64,000 bases of DNA from JAJYRX01 sp041655275 (GCA_041655275.1 JBBAFU010000002.1:124001-188000); one strand, 5' to 3'. Positions 51,228 to 60,223 are shown, counted from the first letter of the stretch. Made by a program: numbers and translations. Notes: generated by a model not told the origin, from the letters alone.

Positions 51228-51938
51228 TCAATCGTGTTTCGCTTGTTCCAGCAGCAGTTCGACTGCAATCAAGGATGCATTCCTTACATGTTGGGCACCT
51301 GCCAAACGCGCCGACTTAGGATCCCTTGCTGAAAGTGCACTGACCAAAACCTCAAGCTCAGCCAAGCTATCTTTTGTACGACCAGGCACGGCCATAGACA
51401 TCGAGCGCAACAACATGATTTGCGAAGTTAAGAGCCGCAAACTGTTTGACAACGCCTCATTGCCAGCTCCGGACAATAGACATTCATAAAAATAATTCTT
51501 TGCTTGAAGTCGATCTAGGCTATCATCGTGAGCATAGCTTTCTCGCAATCTAATGAGCGCATCTTTTAGATCTTCGATTTGTCCGATAGTTGCTCTTTCT
51601 GCGAAAAGTTGGCATGCCAGTCCCTCAAGTTCTTCTCGGACCCGATAGACATCATTTGCCTCCGATGCTGACATCTTAGCAACGATTGGTCCCCTATAAG
51701 GAATAACTTTAATAAGCCGCTCTGCTTCGAGTTGCCGCAATGCCTCCCTCACCAAAGTACGACTCACCCCTGTTAGTTCGCACAACTCTCGCTCCAAAAG
51801 TCGATCACCTGGCTTGAAGCGTCCGACAAAAATCGCATTACGTATACTTTCCGAGACTCGATGCCGTAATACTGCTGCTGAACGACGCACTAAGAATCGC
51901 TCATCACAACCAGTATCATGATATTTCATAGTCGCCAC
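51228..51938 (-). CDS. GntR family transcriptional regulator, FCD subfamily
   Basis: A 236-residue regulator: winged helix-turn-helix (GDRLLERELCELTGVSRTLVREALRQLE, about residues 43-70) and FCD ligand-binding domain from about residue 90. It starts with GTG at 51938 or ATG at 51929; the choice is uncertain. It lies in the middle of the catabolic row on the same strand and is the obvious local regulator. Confidence 0.85.
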   Translation of the reverse strand: MATMKYHDTGCDERFLVRRSAAVLRHRVSESIRNAIFVGRFKPGDRLLERELCELTGVSRTLVREALRQLEAERLIKVIPYRGPIVAKMSASEANDVYRVREELEGLACQLFAERATIGQIEDLKDALIRLRESYAHDDSLDRLQAKNYFYECLLSGAGNEALSNSLRLLTSQIMLLRSMSMAVPGRTKDSLAELEVLVSALSARDPKSARLAGAQHVRNASLIAVELLLEQAKHD

Positions 51939-52019
51939 TAGCCTTATTTATGCAATAACAGACCTAACGTAATTGTTATACTGACATTTCACATACAATT
52001 TGTCGATCTCATGCCGATA

Positions 52020-53387
52020 TTAAATATTTATCAAACACTCAAGAAGTTTCGTGACATCGTCCTGAAGCTCGAATGCATGCAATACGGCGACGCATCGCTC
52101 TACATCATCGATATTTCTTCCATTAAGTGACATCAGTTCACGAAATTTCTTGTCAACATCGTTCCATTGTATACCGCCACTGTGCGAACCCTTCGGTTTC
52201 ATGCGGATTGCTGAAAACTGTTTTCCATCATTCAAAATTATTGTGACCTGGCCTCCGTGATGATGCGGAAATCTGTCAGGTAATATTGGTGGAATCGGAT
52301 CAAATTCAATTTTATTCTGTACCGTAGCGACAACCGGATCGAGCATCTTGCTGCGATCTAAAGCGTCCCATCCGAACTGTCTTTCTACTACCGATAGCGC
52401 AATAAAATAGTACAAACTATGGGCGGCTTCAATAAGATTACGTGGGTGCGGCTCTCCTCGAAATGCTGTCCACTGAAAACCGCCCCGTACAACGATTCGC
52501 TTTATATCAGCTGGCGCAATATTACCAGATGTCGTCGCCTCTATGGCCGCTTCAGCCAAAGTGTGAAATGGATGTGCGCCTGGCATGAGCTTAACTGCCA
52601 TATCGGTGACAATATCCCACTCGCCTCCTAGATCCTGATGGATCGCCTGTATATCTTCACCCTTCATCGCGCTAAGGAAGCCCCGCGTCGCCTCTAAAAC
52701 GTGCAATTCGCCCTGAAAACCTGCTTGCGCTGCTCTTGCAGCATGAATACCAAGCATCGTAGCGTTGCCAGCGCCATATTCTCGCGAGCAGCTGGTATCA
52801 GCCGCGATCGCCATACCGCAAGCCGAGGTCGCTGCAAGCGCAATCGCATGGGCCATCCTATCCACATCCAGCTCGTACAATTTACCGGCTGCAACCGCGC
52901 TACCAAATATAGTTGATACGGTGCCATGAAACCCCCGTTGCATTCTGCCAGGCGTAAGCGACTCGTCAATGCGACCTGCAATTTCGTACCCAAGAACCAT
53001 GGCTGTAAGAATATCCTTTCCTGGGCGCGAAAGACATTCTCCGACCGCCATTCCTGCGGCTGATATGGCAGTACCGATATGGGCTATGCTACGAAGGTCG
53101 CTATCATCCGATGCAGACGCGTCACTCGCGATTGCGTTGACCCGTGCTGCATTCGCGACCGGCAGTCGTGCCCCGTGATACCACACAAGGGCTTCAGCGC
53201 TACCTCCACTGGCCACCTCCAAGGTACGAATCATAGAGCTTGAAGGAATCTTATACCCAGCTACGGCACTCGCAAGCGTGCTCATCAAGCTCATCTTCGC
53301 ACGCTCGATTGCTAACAACGGAATGGCCTCAAATTTGCTATTAACAACAAATTCCGCCAATACCTTGGTTAATGGTTTTGCACGCAT
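52020..53387 (-). CDS. MmgE/PrpD family protein 2
   Basis: A 455-residue MmgE/PrpD paralogue, quite different from the first one. Blocks are ASDASASDDSDLRSIAHIGTAI (the conserved acidic/His cluster at about residues 87-108), GFHGTVSTIFGSAVAAGKL and a late HHHGGQVTIIL. Two paralogues in one row suggest two steps on related hydroxyacids, or a two-component enzyme. AT-rich like the neighbours. Confidence 0.83.
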   Translation of the reverse strand: MRAKPLTKVLAEFVVNSKFEAIPLLAIERAKMSLMSTLASAVAGYKIPSSSMIRTLEVASGGSAEALVWYHGARLPVANAARVNAIASDASASDDSDLRSIAHIGTAISAAGMAVGECLSRPGKDILTAMVLGYEIAGRIDESLTPGRMQRGFHGTVSTIFGSAVAAGKLYELDVDRMAHAIALAATSACGMAIAADTSCSREYGAGNATMLGIHAARAAQAGFQGELHVLEATRGFLSAMKGEDIQAIHQDLGGEWDIVTDMAVKLMPGAHPFHTLAEAAIEATTSGNIAPADIKRIVVRGGFQWTAFRGEPHPRNLIEAAHSLYYFIALSVVERQFGWDALDRSKMLDPVVATVQNKIEFDPIPPILPDRFPHHHGGQVTIILNDGKQFSAIRMKPKGSHSGGIQWNDVDKKFRELMSLNGRNIDDVERCVAVLHAFELQDDVTKLLECLINI

Positions 53388-53453
53388 ATATAAATGCCAA
53401 GATCTCTATCAATAAAAAAATAAAATTCCCATCGCTTTATTAAAAGTGCCCCG

Positions 53454-54332
53454 TTAGAATTGCATTCCCCATCGTTTAATTGTGCGCAACTCGACAGTTT
53501 TAAATATCAAATTCTCTACCAGCAGTCCAAATAAAATAACCATGAGCAATCCAGCGAAAACATTTGGTATATCAAGCATATTTTTATTTTGAAAGATAAA
53601 CCAACCCAAACCTCCTGATCCGGAGCTTGACCCGAAAACCAATTCCGCGGCAATTAGCGTACGCCAAGCGAACGCCCAACCGATCTTCATTCCAGTTAGA
53701 ATACTAGGAAATGCGCCCGGTATCAATATCCGGCAAACGTATGACAAGCCAGACAAGCCGTAGTTTCGACCAACCATACGCCAAGTCATGCTAACCGATC
53801 TGAAACCTGCATGAGTATTCAATGCAACAGCCCATAAAACTGCATGTATCAATACGAAGATAATACTCATATCTCCCAAGCCGAACCATATCATCGCCAA
53901 CGGCAGCAGCGCAATCGATGGAAGGGGATTAAACATTGAAGTCAAGGTTTCTAATAAATCGGCACCAACTCTAGTTGCACTTGCAAGCGCCGTAAATACT
54001 GCAGCAATCAATAATCCTGCAATATATCCTTGAAGAAGCAGTGTCACAGACGCGGCCGTTGCCTTGATCAATGCTCCTGATATTATTCCATTGACTAATG
54101 CCTCGACAGTTACAATGAACGTCGGGAAAAGAAGCGGATTATTTGACCAGCGTGCGTAGCCTTCCCATAATGCAGCCAATATAATTAAGACAATAAATTT
54201 ACGTAACATGCCATTGTCATACAATTGATGCAGTAAGCTCAACGGTCGTTCGACAACACCAAAATTATCGGATGTTACATCATTGATTATCTCGGTTCGC
54301 CTGAAAGTAGCGGAAGAATCTACCTTAGTCAT
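53454..54332 (-). CDS. ABC transporter permease, NitT/TauT family
   Basis: Inner-membrane permease of about 292 residues and six helices; the EAA-type loop is FRSVSMTWRMVGRNYGLSG...PGAFPSILTGMKIGWAFAWRTLIAAELV, typical of SsuC/TauC/NrtB. ATG 54332 has AGAGGGA upstream and overlaps the ATPase gene by eight bases; the longer frame from 54419 is inside that gene. It works with the ATPase and binding protein encoded next to it. Confidence 0.87.
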   Translation of the reverse strand: MTKVDSSATFRRTEIINDVTSDNFGVVERPLSLLHQLYDNGMLRKFIVLIILAALWEGYARWSNNPLLFPTFIVTVEALVNGIISGALIKATAASVTLLLQGYIAGLLIAAVFTALASATRVGADLLETLTSMFNPLPSIALLPLAMIWFGLGDMSIIFVLIHAVLWAVALNTHAGFRSVSMTWRMVGRNYGLSGLSYVCRILIPGAFPSILTGMKIGWAFAWRTLIAAELVFGSSSGSGGLGWFIFQNKNMLDIPNVFAGLLMVILFGLLVENLIFKTVELRTIKRWGMQF

Positions 54333-55113
54333 TCTGTCCCTCTGAGGATCGAATTTGCTTATCAAATAAAAGATCCGATATCTTCTCGGACAATCGAACT
54401 CCATCGATGTCGACAGCATCCACTCCGTCGCTATTTAATTCTGCACGCACCCGCCCCGGGTGCGCACTCAATAAGAGAATTCTGCTACCAATCTTAACCG
54501 CTTCAGATATTGAGTGCGTAACGAACAAAACGGTGAACTGGGTATCTTCCCATAATTGAAGAAGTTCTTCTTGCATCTTCTCACGAGTAAGCGCATCTAG
54601 AGCAGCAAAAGGCTCATCCATTAACAAAATGTCCGGCTCCATAGCCATTCCACGCGCAATTGCTACACGTTGTTTCATCCCGCCTGAAAGAGTATGAGGC
54701 ATACTGTTTGCAAAAGCAGATAAATTAACCTTTTCAATATATTCCAGAGCCTTTTCTTCCGCTTCTCGTTTATTAAATTTATTGCTGGACGTGAGAGCAA
54801 ACATTACATTTTGTTTAACTGTTTTCCATGGTAGCAGCTGATCGAACTCCTGAAACACCATTACCCTATCAGGCCCTGGCTTCGCTACTTCGTGCCCCCT
54901 CAATCGAATCGTTCCTTCCACTGCTTGCATATATCCACCAACCGCTTTCAATAATGTTGATTTACCGCACCCAGAAGGGCCAACTATCACAAATCGATCG
55001 GAATGATAGACATCAAAGCTGACACGATACGTGGCAGTGACAAGATTGTTGCCCGTTCTGTACCGCAAGGTGACTCCTTCCACGGACAATAAAGGGCTCA
55101 CATCATTATTCAT
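54325..55113 (-). CDS. ABC transporter ATP-binding protein, NitT/TauT family
   Basis: ATPase of about 262 residues: Walker A GPSGCGKST, Q-loop FQEFDQLLPW, signature LSGGMKQR, Walker B ILLMDEPFAALD, H-loop FVTHS. The close match to the SsuB/TauB/NrtD pattern (FQEFDQLLPWKTV) indicates import of sulfonates, nitrate or similar anions. I prefer the ATG at 55113; an in-frame ATG at 55152 would add 13 unconserved residues. Confidence 0.88.
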   Translation of the reverse strand: MNNDVSPLLSVEGVTLRYRTGNNLVTATYRVSFDVYHSDRFVIVGPSGCGKSTLLKAVGGYMQAVEGTIRLRGHEVAKPGPDRVMVFQEFDQLLPWKTVKQNVMFALTSSNKFNKREAEEKALEYIEKVNLSAFANSMPHTLSGGMKQRVAIARGMAMEPDILLMDEPFAALDALTREKMQEELLQLWEDTQFTVLFVTHSISEAVKIGSRILLLSAHPGRVRAELNSDGVDAVDIDGVRLSEKISDLLFDKQIRSSEGQND

Positions 55114-55231
55114 TATATATCTCACTACATATTGACGATAGTCGACGCTCAATACGTCAATATCGTAATGTCAGGTCTCAATATGAATCGAAGGGTATGA
55201 GAGGAGATTATTCTCCTCTCATTAAGATCAA

Positions 55232-56233
55232 TTAATTACCGGCAGATATAGCCGAGCCGGGAAAGAATAGATCGGCAAGATCATTTGGCTTATTTTTGAT
55301 TGACTCAATCATGTACATGAAATTCGCATACTTCATCACATTTTCCGGAACACTCGTGTACTTTATTTTAGGATCATTTAGAATTTCAATCATGTCTTCC
55401 GGCTTCCCACTACCCCCCATCGAAGCAATCAGTATATCTGCCGCCATCGGCTTATCACTCTTAATCAGTGCCTGTGCCTCTTCGAGAGCAGCTACGAAGG
55501 ATTCATATAATTTGGGATTTTCCTCGTAGAATTTTGTTGTGGTAGATACCATGGTGAAATTTGTTGATCCGCCCATTACATCATCTGTATTCTGAATGGT
55601 ATGAATACCCTCCGTCTTCATCTCACGCTGCGCAAGTGGATACGATGCATAATGAGCAGTGATACCACCACTATCCGATATCAAGGACGCTGCCGCATCC
55701 CCATGGTTCATACTAACTGTAAATGGATCAAATCTGAAAGCTTGATCCTTACCATATTTCTCAACCGCATACATTTGCATAACAATCGACGGTATAGAAG
55801 ATTTAACGGATGTCACTGCGATCTTATCGCCATCCTTCAAATCATCTATAGACTTTAGATGGCTTGCCCGAGTATTTAGAAACATCGGCATCGAACTCAT
55901 TGCGGCCACGCCTTTTACGTTTGCACTTCCTTTCGTTCGATCCCACAGCAATAGGAACGAAGGAGGACCTGCGGTAACAAAGTGCGCTGACCCGGATATT
56001 AGCGCATCTATCATTGCCGACGGCCCGCCGATATTGGACCAATCAACTGTGACTTTATTTCCTCGTTTTTCCGCCTGCTTTTCTATCAGGCGATGCTCTT
56101 TCATTACATAGAGCGGCAGAAATCCAAAACCTCCCGCACCTAATGGTATGCTCAATTTGCTTAGCTCTGCTTTACTAACGGGGGTCAATGATATTAATGC
56201 AATCCCCAGAACCATTTTCGTGAGATTTTTCAT
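55232..56233 (-). CDS. ABC transporter substrate-binding protein, NitT/TauT (SsuA/ThiY-like) family
   Basis: Periplasmic receptor of about 333 residues with a signal peptide (MKNLTKMVLGIALISLTPVSKA). The mature part has the family pattern GFGFLPLYVMKEHRLIEKQAEKRG and SGSAHFVTAGPPSFL. I chose the second of two adjacent ATGs, five bases after GGAG. Ligand unknown; the family binds sulfonates, nitrate, pyrimidines and aromatic acids. First gene of the transporter, 35 bases... downstream of the dehydrogenase stop region on the same strand. Confidence 0.87.
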   Translation of the reverse strand: MKNLTKMVLGIALISLTPVSKAELSKLSIPLGAGGFGFLPLYVMKEHRLIEKQAEKRGNKVTVDWSNIGGPSAMIDALISGSAHFVTAGPPSFLLLWDRTKGSANVKGVAAMSSMPMFLNTRASHLKSIDDLKDGDKIAVTSVKSSIPSIVMQMYAVEKYGKDQAFRFDPFTVSMNHGDAAASLISDSGGITAHYASYPLAQREMKTEGIHTIQNTDDVMGGSTNFTMVSTTTKFYEENPKLYESFVAALEEAQALIKSDKPMAADILIASMGGSGKPEDMIEILNDPKIKYTSVPENVMKYANFMYMIESIKNKPNDLADLFFPGSAISAGN

Positions 56234-56337
56234 CATGTCTCCTTTTTCATTTCGATATATTATCCCAAGACATTTAGATATTGGGAAAGGGTGGAACAAC
56301 ATTACTTTCAGCTAGCTTAGCGCACAAACCTCTTACG

Positions 56338-57249
56338 CTAGCGGCCTTCGTTGATGGCAGATCCCGTTAAACGCTCACAAGCTAACGTTACAGCTGTATG
56401 ATCGGATTCGGAACCCAGCAGCGCATTGGCACCGGCCCATAAATTACGACAGAGATCGGAGAATGGCGCGTTTACCTGATTTTCATGGGCAATACCCAAT
56501 GCTATAGTCAGATCCTTGGTCATTAAACCAAGCGAAAAACCGGAATCAAACTCTCGACTCAAAACATATTGTTTGAACTTATTTAATGTGCTGTTATTCA
56601 TTCCAGTCGAAGAGTTCAGCACATCCACCATTACCTCAGGATTAATACCAATGCTTGAGCCGATCAATAATGCCTCGATCCCTATTAGAAAGCCGGCAGA
56701 GGAAACGAGGTTATTAAGTGCCTTCATCGCATGTCCGGAACCCACGCTTCCAGTTCTAGTGACATTGCCCAGGACATTTAATATAGGTTCGACTGGATTT
56801 ACCATGATATCGGTGCCGCCTACCATGATAGTCAAACGTCCTGTTTCAGCACGTGGCACACCACCAGACACCGGCGCATCAAAAAGTGTGACGCCTTGGT
56901 TTAGCAAATCCTTATGAAACTTTACCGTGGCTGCCGGAACACCTGAGGTCATTTCGATAATTGTTGTGCCGGCACGTAATTTACCTGCCATACCGTCTGA
57001 ACCAAATAAGACCTCCTGGACGATAGCGCTGTTTGGAAGGATCGTGATAACCACATCCACCTTTTCCGCGAGCTTATCCGGTGTAGCGACCTCCCTTACG
57101 TCGTATTTTTCTTGGAGTAGCTGCACTCTTGCCGGATTTTGATCACATACGGTTAGCGAATAACCCGCACTTGCCAAGCGGCTTGCCATCGGCGCGCCCA
57201 TGGCACCGATGCCTATAAAACCTATATTTGGTTTGTCGGTCACTGTCAT
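56338..57249 (-). CDS. 3-hydroxyisobutyrate-dehydrogenase-family NAD(P)-dependent oxidoreductase
   Basis: A 303-residue beta-hydroxyacid dehydrogenase: Rossmann motif GFIGIGAMGAPMA at the N-terminus, DAPVSGG substrate loop (about residue 120) and the catalytic Lys in GHAMKALNNL. It oxidises a 3-hydroxyacid or reduces a semialdehyde (tartronate semialdehyde type). The ATG overlaps the stop of the upstream PcaC-like gene by one base, so both are co-translated. Confidence 0.87.
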   Translation of the reverse strand: MTVTDKPNIGFIGIGAMGAPMASRLASAGYSLTVCDQNPARVQLLQEKYDVREVATPDKLAEKVDVVITILPNSAIVQEVLFGSDGMAGKLRAGTTIIEMTSGVPAATVKFHKDLLNQGVTLFDAPVSGGVPRAETGRLTIMVGGTDIMVNPVEPILNVLGNVTRTGSVGSGHAMKALNNLVSSAGFLIGIEALLIGSSIGINPEVMVDVLNSSTGMNNSTLNKFKQYVLSREFDSGFSLGLMTKDLTIALGIAHENQVNAPFSDLCRNLWAGANALLGSESDHTAVTLACERLTGSAINEGR

Positions 57250-57659
57250 TATGCGCCCACCTCGGTCGATTTAGACTTTTCCTCTGCAATGACCTCTCTT
57301 GCCACTTTCATGCCATCAAGTGCAGCAGGCACCCCGCAGTAGATGGCCACCTGTAGAAAGACCTCCTTGATCTCTTCTAATGTCAACCCGTTGTTTAGTG
57401 CACCACGCACATGCAGGCGAATTTCGTGTGGTCTATTAAGTGCACTCAACATAGCCAAATTTATGATGCTGCGCGTTTTTCGATCGAGACCCGGACGCCC
57501 CCAAATTTCACCCCAACACCACTCTGTAACCAACTTCTGTATATCTGCCGAGAAATCATCCACTTCGCTCAGTGATCGACGCACATGCGCCTCACCAAGC
57601 ACTTGTTCTCTATTTTTGATTCCTTCGTCAAATAGTTTGGTTTTGAATTCCGATCGCAT
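57249..57659 (-). CDS. Carboxymuconolactone decarboxylase family protein, PcaC-like
   Basis: A 136-residue protein with the PcaC-type ending EEIKEVFLQVAIYCGVPAALDGMKVA and without the CxxC redox pair of AhpD, so a decarboxylase/lyase or isomerase role is more likely than a peroxidase role. AGAGG nine bases before the ATG. It is the first gene of the minus-strand row running to 48803; its promoter lies in 57660-57830. Confidence 0.83.
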   Translation of the reverse strand: MRSEFKTKLFDEGIKNREQVLGEAHVRRSLSEVDDFSADIQKLVTEWCWGEIWGRPGLDRKTRSIINLAMLSALNRPHEIRLHVRGALNNGLTLEEIKEVFLQVAIYCGVPAALDGMKVAREVIAEEKSKSTEVGA

Positions 57660-57909
57660 ATGTTCAGACCTCTTTCGTTCTATTAGTCAAGACGCAAGTC
57701 TAGTATTCACACAAACGGACCAACTGTCAATCATCCCATACTACAATCTTACATTAAGCAACACAATTATTTCGTTGACTAAACGTGGGTACATATATTT
57801 ATTGACGAAAGACGGACGAAGCTCAACTTGTCACCGGGACCCGCGAACGCGCGACCCGATGCACCCGTGAAATCTGCGGCCTGAACAGACGGCAGGCTGG
57901 GTAATGCCT
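57660..57909. other. Promoter region and right junction of the 9.2-kb cluster
   Basis: From 57660 to about 57830 the sequence is AT-rich and should hold the promoter of the PcaC-like operon; no single -35/-10 pair stands out. At about 57830 it changes to GC-rich sequence that I cannot assign, and at 57910 the AhpD-like 3' fragment begins. Confidence 0.5.
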
Positions 57910-58098
57910 GTCAGCACCGCCTCACACACTGTAGATGACGCACAGCGACAGGCCTTGCACGCCCACGGCTTCAGCGACGATGACATCTGGAACATCATCG
58001 GCATTGCCGCTTTCTTCGGCATGTCCAATCGTATGGCCAGCGCCGTCAGCCTGCGCCCCAACGACGAGTTCTATATGCTGGGACGCGTGGCGGGCTGA
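57910..58098 (+). pseudogene. 3' fragment of an AhpD-like gene
   Basis: Encodes the last ~62 residues (STASHTVDDAQRQALHAHGF onward, ending GRVAG) of the protein encoded at 48114-48704. The 5' part is missing; upstream sequence is unrelated. All three base differences from the other copy are synonymous (GCG/GCA, GCT/GCC, TTT/TTC). The TGA is followed by a terminator-like hairpin, so this is probably the original downstream end of the gene before the 9.2-kb segment entered. Confidence 0.85.
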
Positions 58099-58103
58099 TC
58101 AAA

Positions 58104-58121
58104 CCGGCGGGCACCCGCCGG
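58104..58121. terminator. GC-rich hairpin after the AhpD-like fragment
   Basis: Perfect 7-bp stem CCGGCGG-GCAC-CCGCCGG with a four-base loop, located between two converging genes. There is no T-run, so it may be a weak or Rho-assisted bidirectional terminator. Confidence 0.5.
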
Positions 58122-58132
58122 CAGCCAGCCTG

Positions 58133-58471
58133 CTACTTCTGCCCGCGCTTGTCCAGCGTATCCAGCGCCAGTGCAGAATGGGCATAGGCCCCACCGGCAC
58201 GCATCTCGGCCGCCACCCAGATGGCTTCCATGATTTCCGCTTCCGAGGCGCCGGCACGTGCCGCGCCTTCAGTATGGCCCTTGATGCAATAAGGACACTG
58301 GGTGACGTGGGCCACCGCCACGGCGATCAGCTGCTTGGTCTTGCGGTCCAGCGCGCCTTCGGCAAACACGGCCTTGCTGAACGCCTTGAAGGCGGCCAGG
58401 GCCTCGGGCGCCAGCTCGCCACGCTTGCGGGCGATTTCGGGCGTCAGTTCAGGGTAGAGGCTGTTCGGCAT
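58133..58471 (-). CDS. AhpD-like carboxymuconolactone decarboxylase family protein
   Basis: A 112-residue protein with Cys59-x-x-Cys62-x3-His66 (CPYCIKGH), the redox-active AhpD-like motif, and the typical EAEIMEAIWVAAEMRAGGAYAHS C-terminal half. Probably a small peroxidase or disulfide reductase partner. AGGAG eight bases before the ATG. Backbone-like GC content. Confidence 0.87.
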   Translation of the reverse strand: MPNSLYPELTPEIARKRGELAPEALAAFKAFSKAVFAEGALDRKTKQLIAVAVAHVTQCPYCIKGHTEGAARAGASEAEIMEAIWVAAEMRAGGAYAHSALALDTLDKRGQK

Positions 58472-58547
58472 GAGAGGCTCCTGGAACGGGTTGCGATGCT
58501 TTCATGATAGCGCCCGTCCCGGCCGGACGCACGCAAGACCCTGTCGC

Positions 58548-59303
58548 TCACCACAATACCGGGATGATCAGGCCCACGCCCATCGCCACGAGCACGATGA
58601 AGGCGAAGCGGCGCATGGCCGCCATGGAAAACGGCGGCAGCCAGCGCCGCCCCGCCATGGTGGCCAGCACGACCAGCGGCAGCGTGACGACGCTCAGCAT
58701 GATTTCCTCGGACTGTATCCCGCCCTGCCAGCCCACAAAGGCGGTGCGCGCCACCGAGATGACGGCGTTCAGAAAGATCAGGGCATTGCGTATCTGCGCC
58801 AGACTGAGCGGCTGCCGATACAGCTGATAGATGAGCGGCGGGCCGGGGATGCTGAACAGGCCGCCGGTAATGCCGCTCACGAAACCGTACCAGGCAAACG
58901 AGAACCGGCCCGACAATTGCGTGAGCGCCTGCGGGCGCCAGGCCATGCTCACGCCGCCATAGATGATGACCAGGCCCAGTAGCACCTGCACCACCTGGGT
59001 CATGCCATCGCTCAGATAGTTGAGCAGCAACACCCCCAGCACGCTGGCCGGCAGCACCGCCAGCGAGAGCACCAAGGTGGGCCCCCGGGGCAGATGATGG
59101 AGGTTTCCCCGCAGGGCCACCACGCTGTTGAGCAGGGTCACAATGCTGATGACCGTGGCCATGGTGGCCACGGAATACACGCCCATGCCACTGGCCAGCC
59201 CCATCACGATCATGGCCAGGCCAAAGCCCGTGACGGTATGCACATACACCGCCAGCATCATGATCATGCTGAACAGAAACAGCGGCAACAGATCAGGGCT
59301 CAT
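58548..59303 (-). CDS. TauE/SafE family transporter 3
   Basis: A 251-residue membrane protein with about eight helices and the family blocks TVTGFGLAMIVMGLASG and GFVSGITGGLFSIPGPPLIYQLY. It exports sulfite or another small anion. It has backbone composition and lies outside the catabolic clusters, so it need not belong to the sulfonate genes. Confidence 0.84.
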   Translation of the reverse strand: MSPDLLPLFLFSMIMMLAVYVHTVTGFGLAMIVMGLASGMGVYSVATMATVISIVTLLNSVVALRGNLHHLPRGPTLVLSLAVLPASVLGVLLLNYLSDGMTQVVQVLLGLVIIYGGVSMAWRPQALTQLSGRFSFAWYGFVSGITGGLFSIPGPPLIYQLYRQPLSLAQIRNALIFLNAVISVARTAFVGWQGGIQSEEIMLSVVTLPLVVLATMAGRRWLPPFSMAAMRRFAFIVLVAMGVGLIIPVLW

Positions 59304-59393
59304 GGTGCGTTATGCAAAGCGCGCAGCGGGCAGGAATTGACCACTCCAACACAGACGCACGACAGGGTTGAGCCAGCGCGCTGTTTCCAACAG

Positions 59394-59428
59394 CTATCCA
59401 CACACTTATTCACAAGGAATGGGGATAA
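59394..59428. promoter_or_regulatory. Cluster of three DnaA-box-like 9-mers
   Basis: Within the gap between the SapC and TauE/SafE genes there are CTATCCACA (59394), TTATTCACA (59406, a match to TTATNCACA) and TGGGGATAA (59420, reverse of TTATCCCCA), spaced 12 and 14 bases apart. Each differs from TTATCCACA by one base. Could bind DnaA, or be chance. Confidence 0.4.
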
Positions 59429-59440
59429 GTCCCGGCGGCC

Positions 59441-60223
59441 TCAGAACACGCGATCATCATTGAACAGGAAATCCGATCCATCGGCGGCGGAAGGCGCCGA
59501 CGCGTCGGGCGACCGGGTGTATTTGCCCGCCAGCGGCCCCTGGCGCAAATTCGCCCACGACAGCAGATGTGCGTAGATCAGCGGCAATACGCCCTGGTCA
59601 CGCAACTGCGCAAAGTCCTCGTGCGACATGGCATTGAGCTTGGCCTCATCAACGGCGCGCATGCCCTTGATCTGATGCACGGGCTTGCCGTCACGCGACA
59701 GTGTGATGACCCGCTCGACCAGAAGGCCGGCCGCATCAAGCGCCTCGACCATGCGGCGCGTGACCGGCATGGCACGCTGGATCTCCTCGAGCAGCTTCAT
59801 GCGACGCTGCATATGCCCGGACAAGGCCCCGTCCGGTGCAAATACTGCATGGCCGTTGGAGGCGTTGAGCTGAGGCGCATCCGGATCAAATGCGATCATA
59901 TAGCGGGTGTCCCCATCATCCAGGTTTTCCATATGCGCAAGGATGAAAGGATAACGGCGGATGTGGGCAGGAATGTAATTGGCCTGCCACTGCCCCTGCG
60001 CATCCACATAGGCGTTGCGACCCGTTTCCAGCCCCATCAGCGCACAGGGAAGCTTCGCCTCGTTGATGGGAAAGACAATGGGAAACTCACGCGCAACATC
60101 GGCAATCTCGCTGACCACGATGGGTGCCAGCAGAATCTCGCGCGCATAGGCATAGTTATTGGTTTCAAGAATCTTCAGATCAGCATGTTCATCATGCTTG
60201 AGCGCTACCGTCTGTTTGAACAT
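59441..60223 (-). CDS. SapC family protein
   Basis: A 260-residue SapC-like protein (named for Campylobacter S-layer operons). The pattern is the N-terminal EILLAPIVVSEIADVAREFPIVF with LMGLETGRNAYVD, and a central RRYPFILA block. The biochemical role is not established. It is soluble, without a signal peptide. Confidence 0.83.
   Translation of the reverse strand: MFKQTVALKHDEHADLKILETNNYAYAREILLAPIVVSEIADVAREFPIVFPINEAKLPCALMGLETGRNAYVDAQGQWQANYIPAHIRRYPFILAHMENLDDGDTRYMIAFDPDAPQLNASNGHAVFAPDGALSGHMQRRMKLLEEIQRAMPVTRRMVEALDAAGLLVERVITLSRDGKPVHQIKGMRAVDEAKLNAMSHEDFAQLRDQGVLPLIYAHLLSWANLRQGPLAGKYTRSPDASAPSAADGSDFLFNDDRVF

Noticed and set aside
57831..57909. A tRNA gene as the attachment site at the right junction of the 9.2-kb segment
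   Set aside because: I found no cloverleaf pairing or T-arm consensus there; the junction lies in a protein-coding gene end instead.
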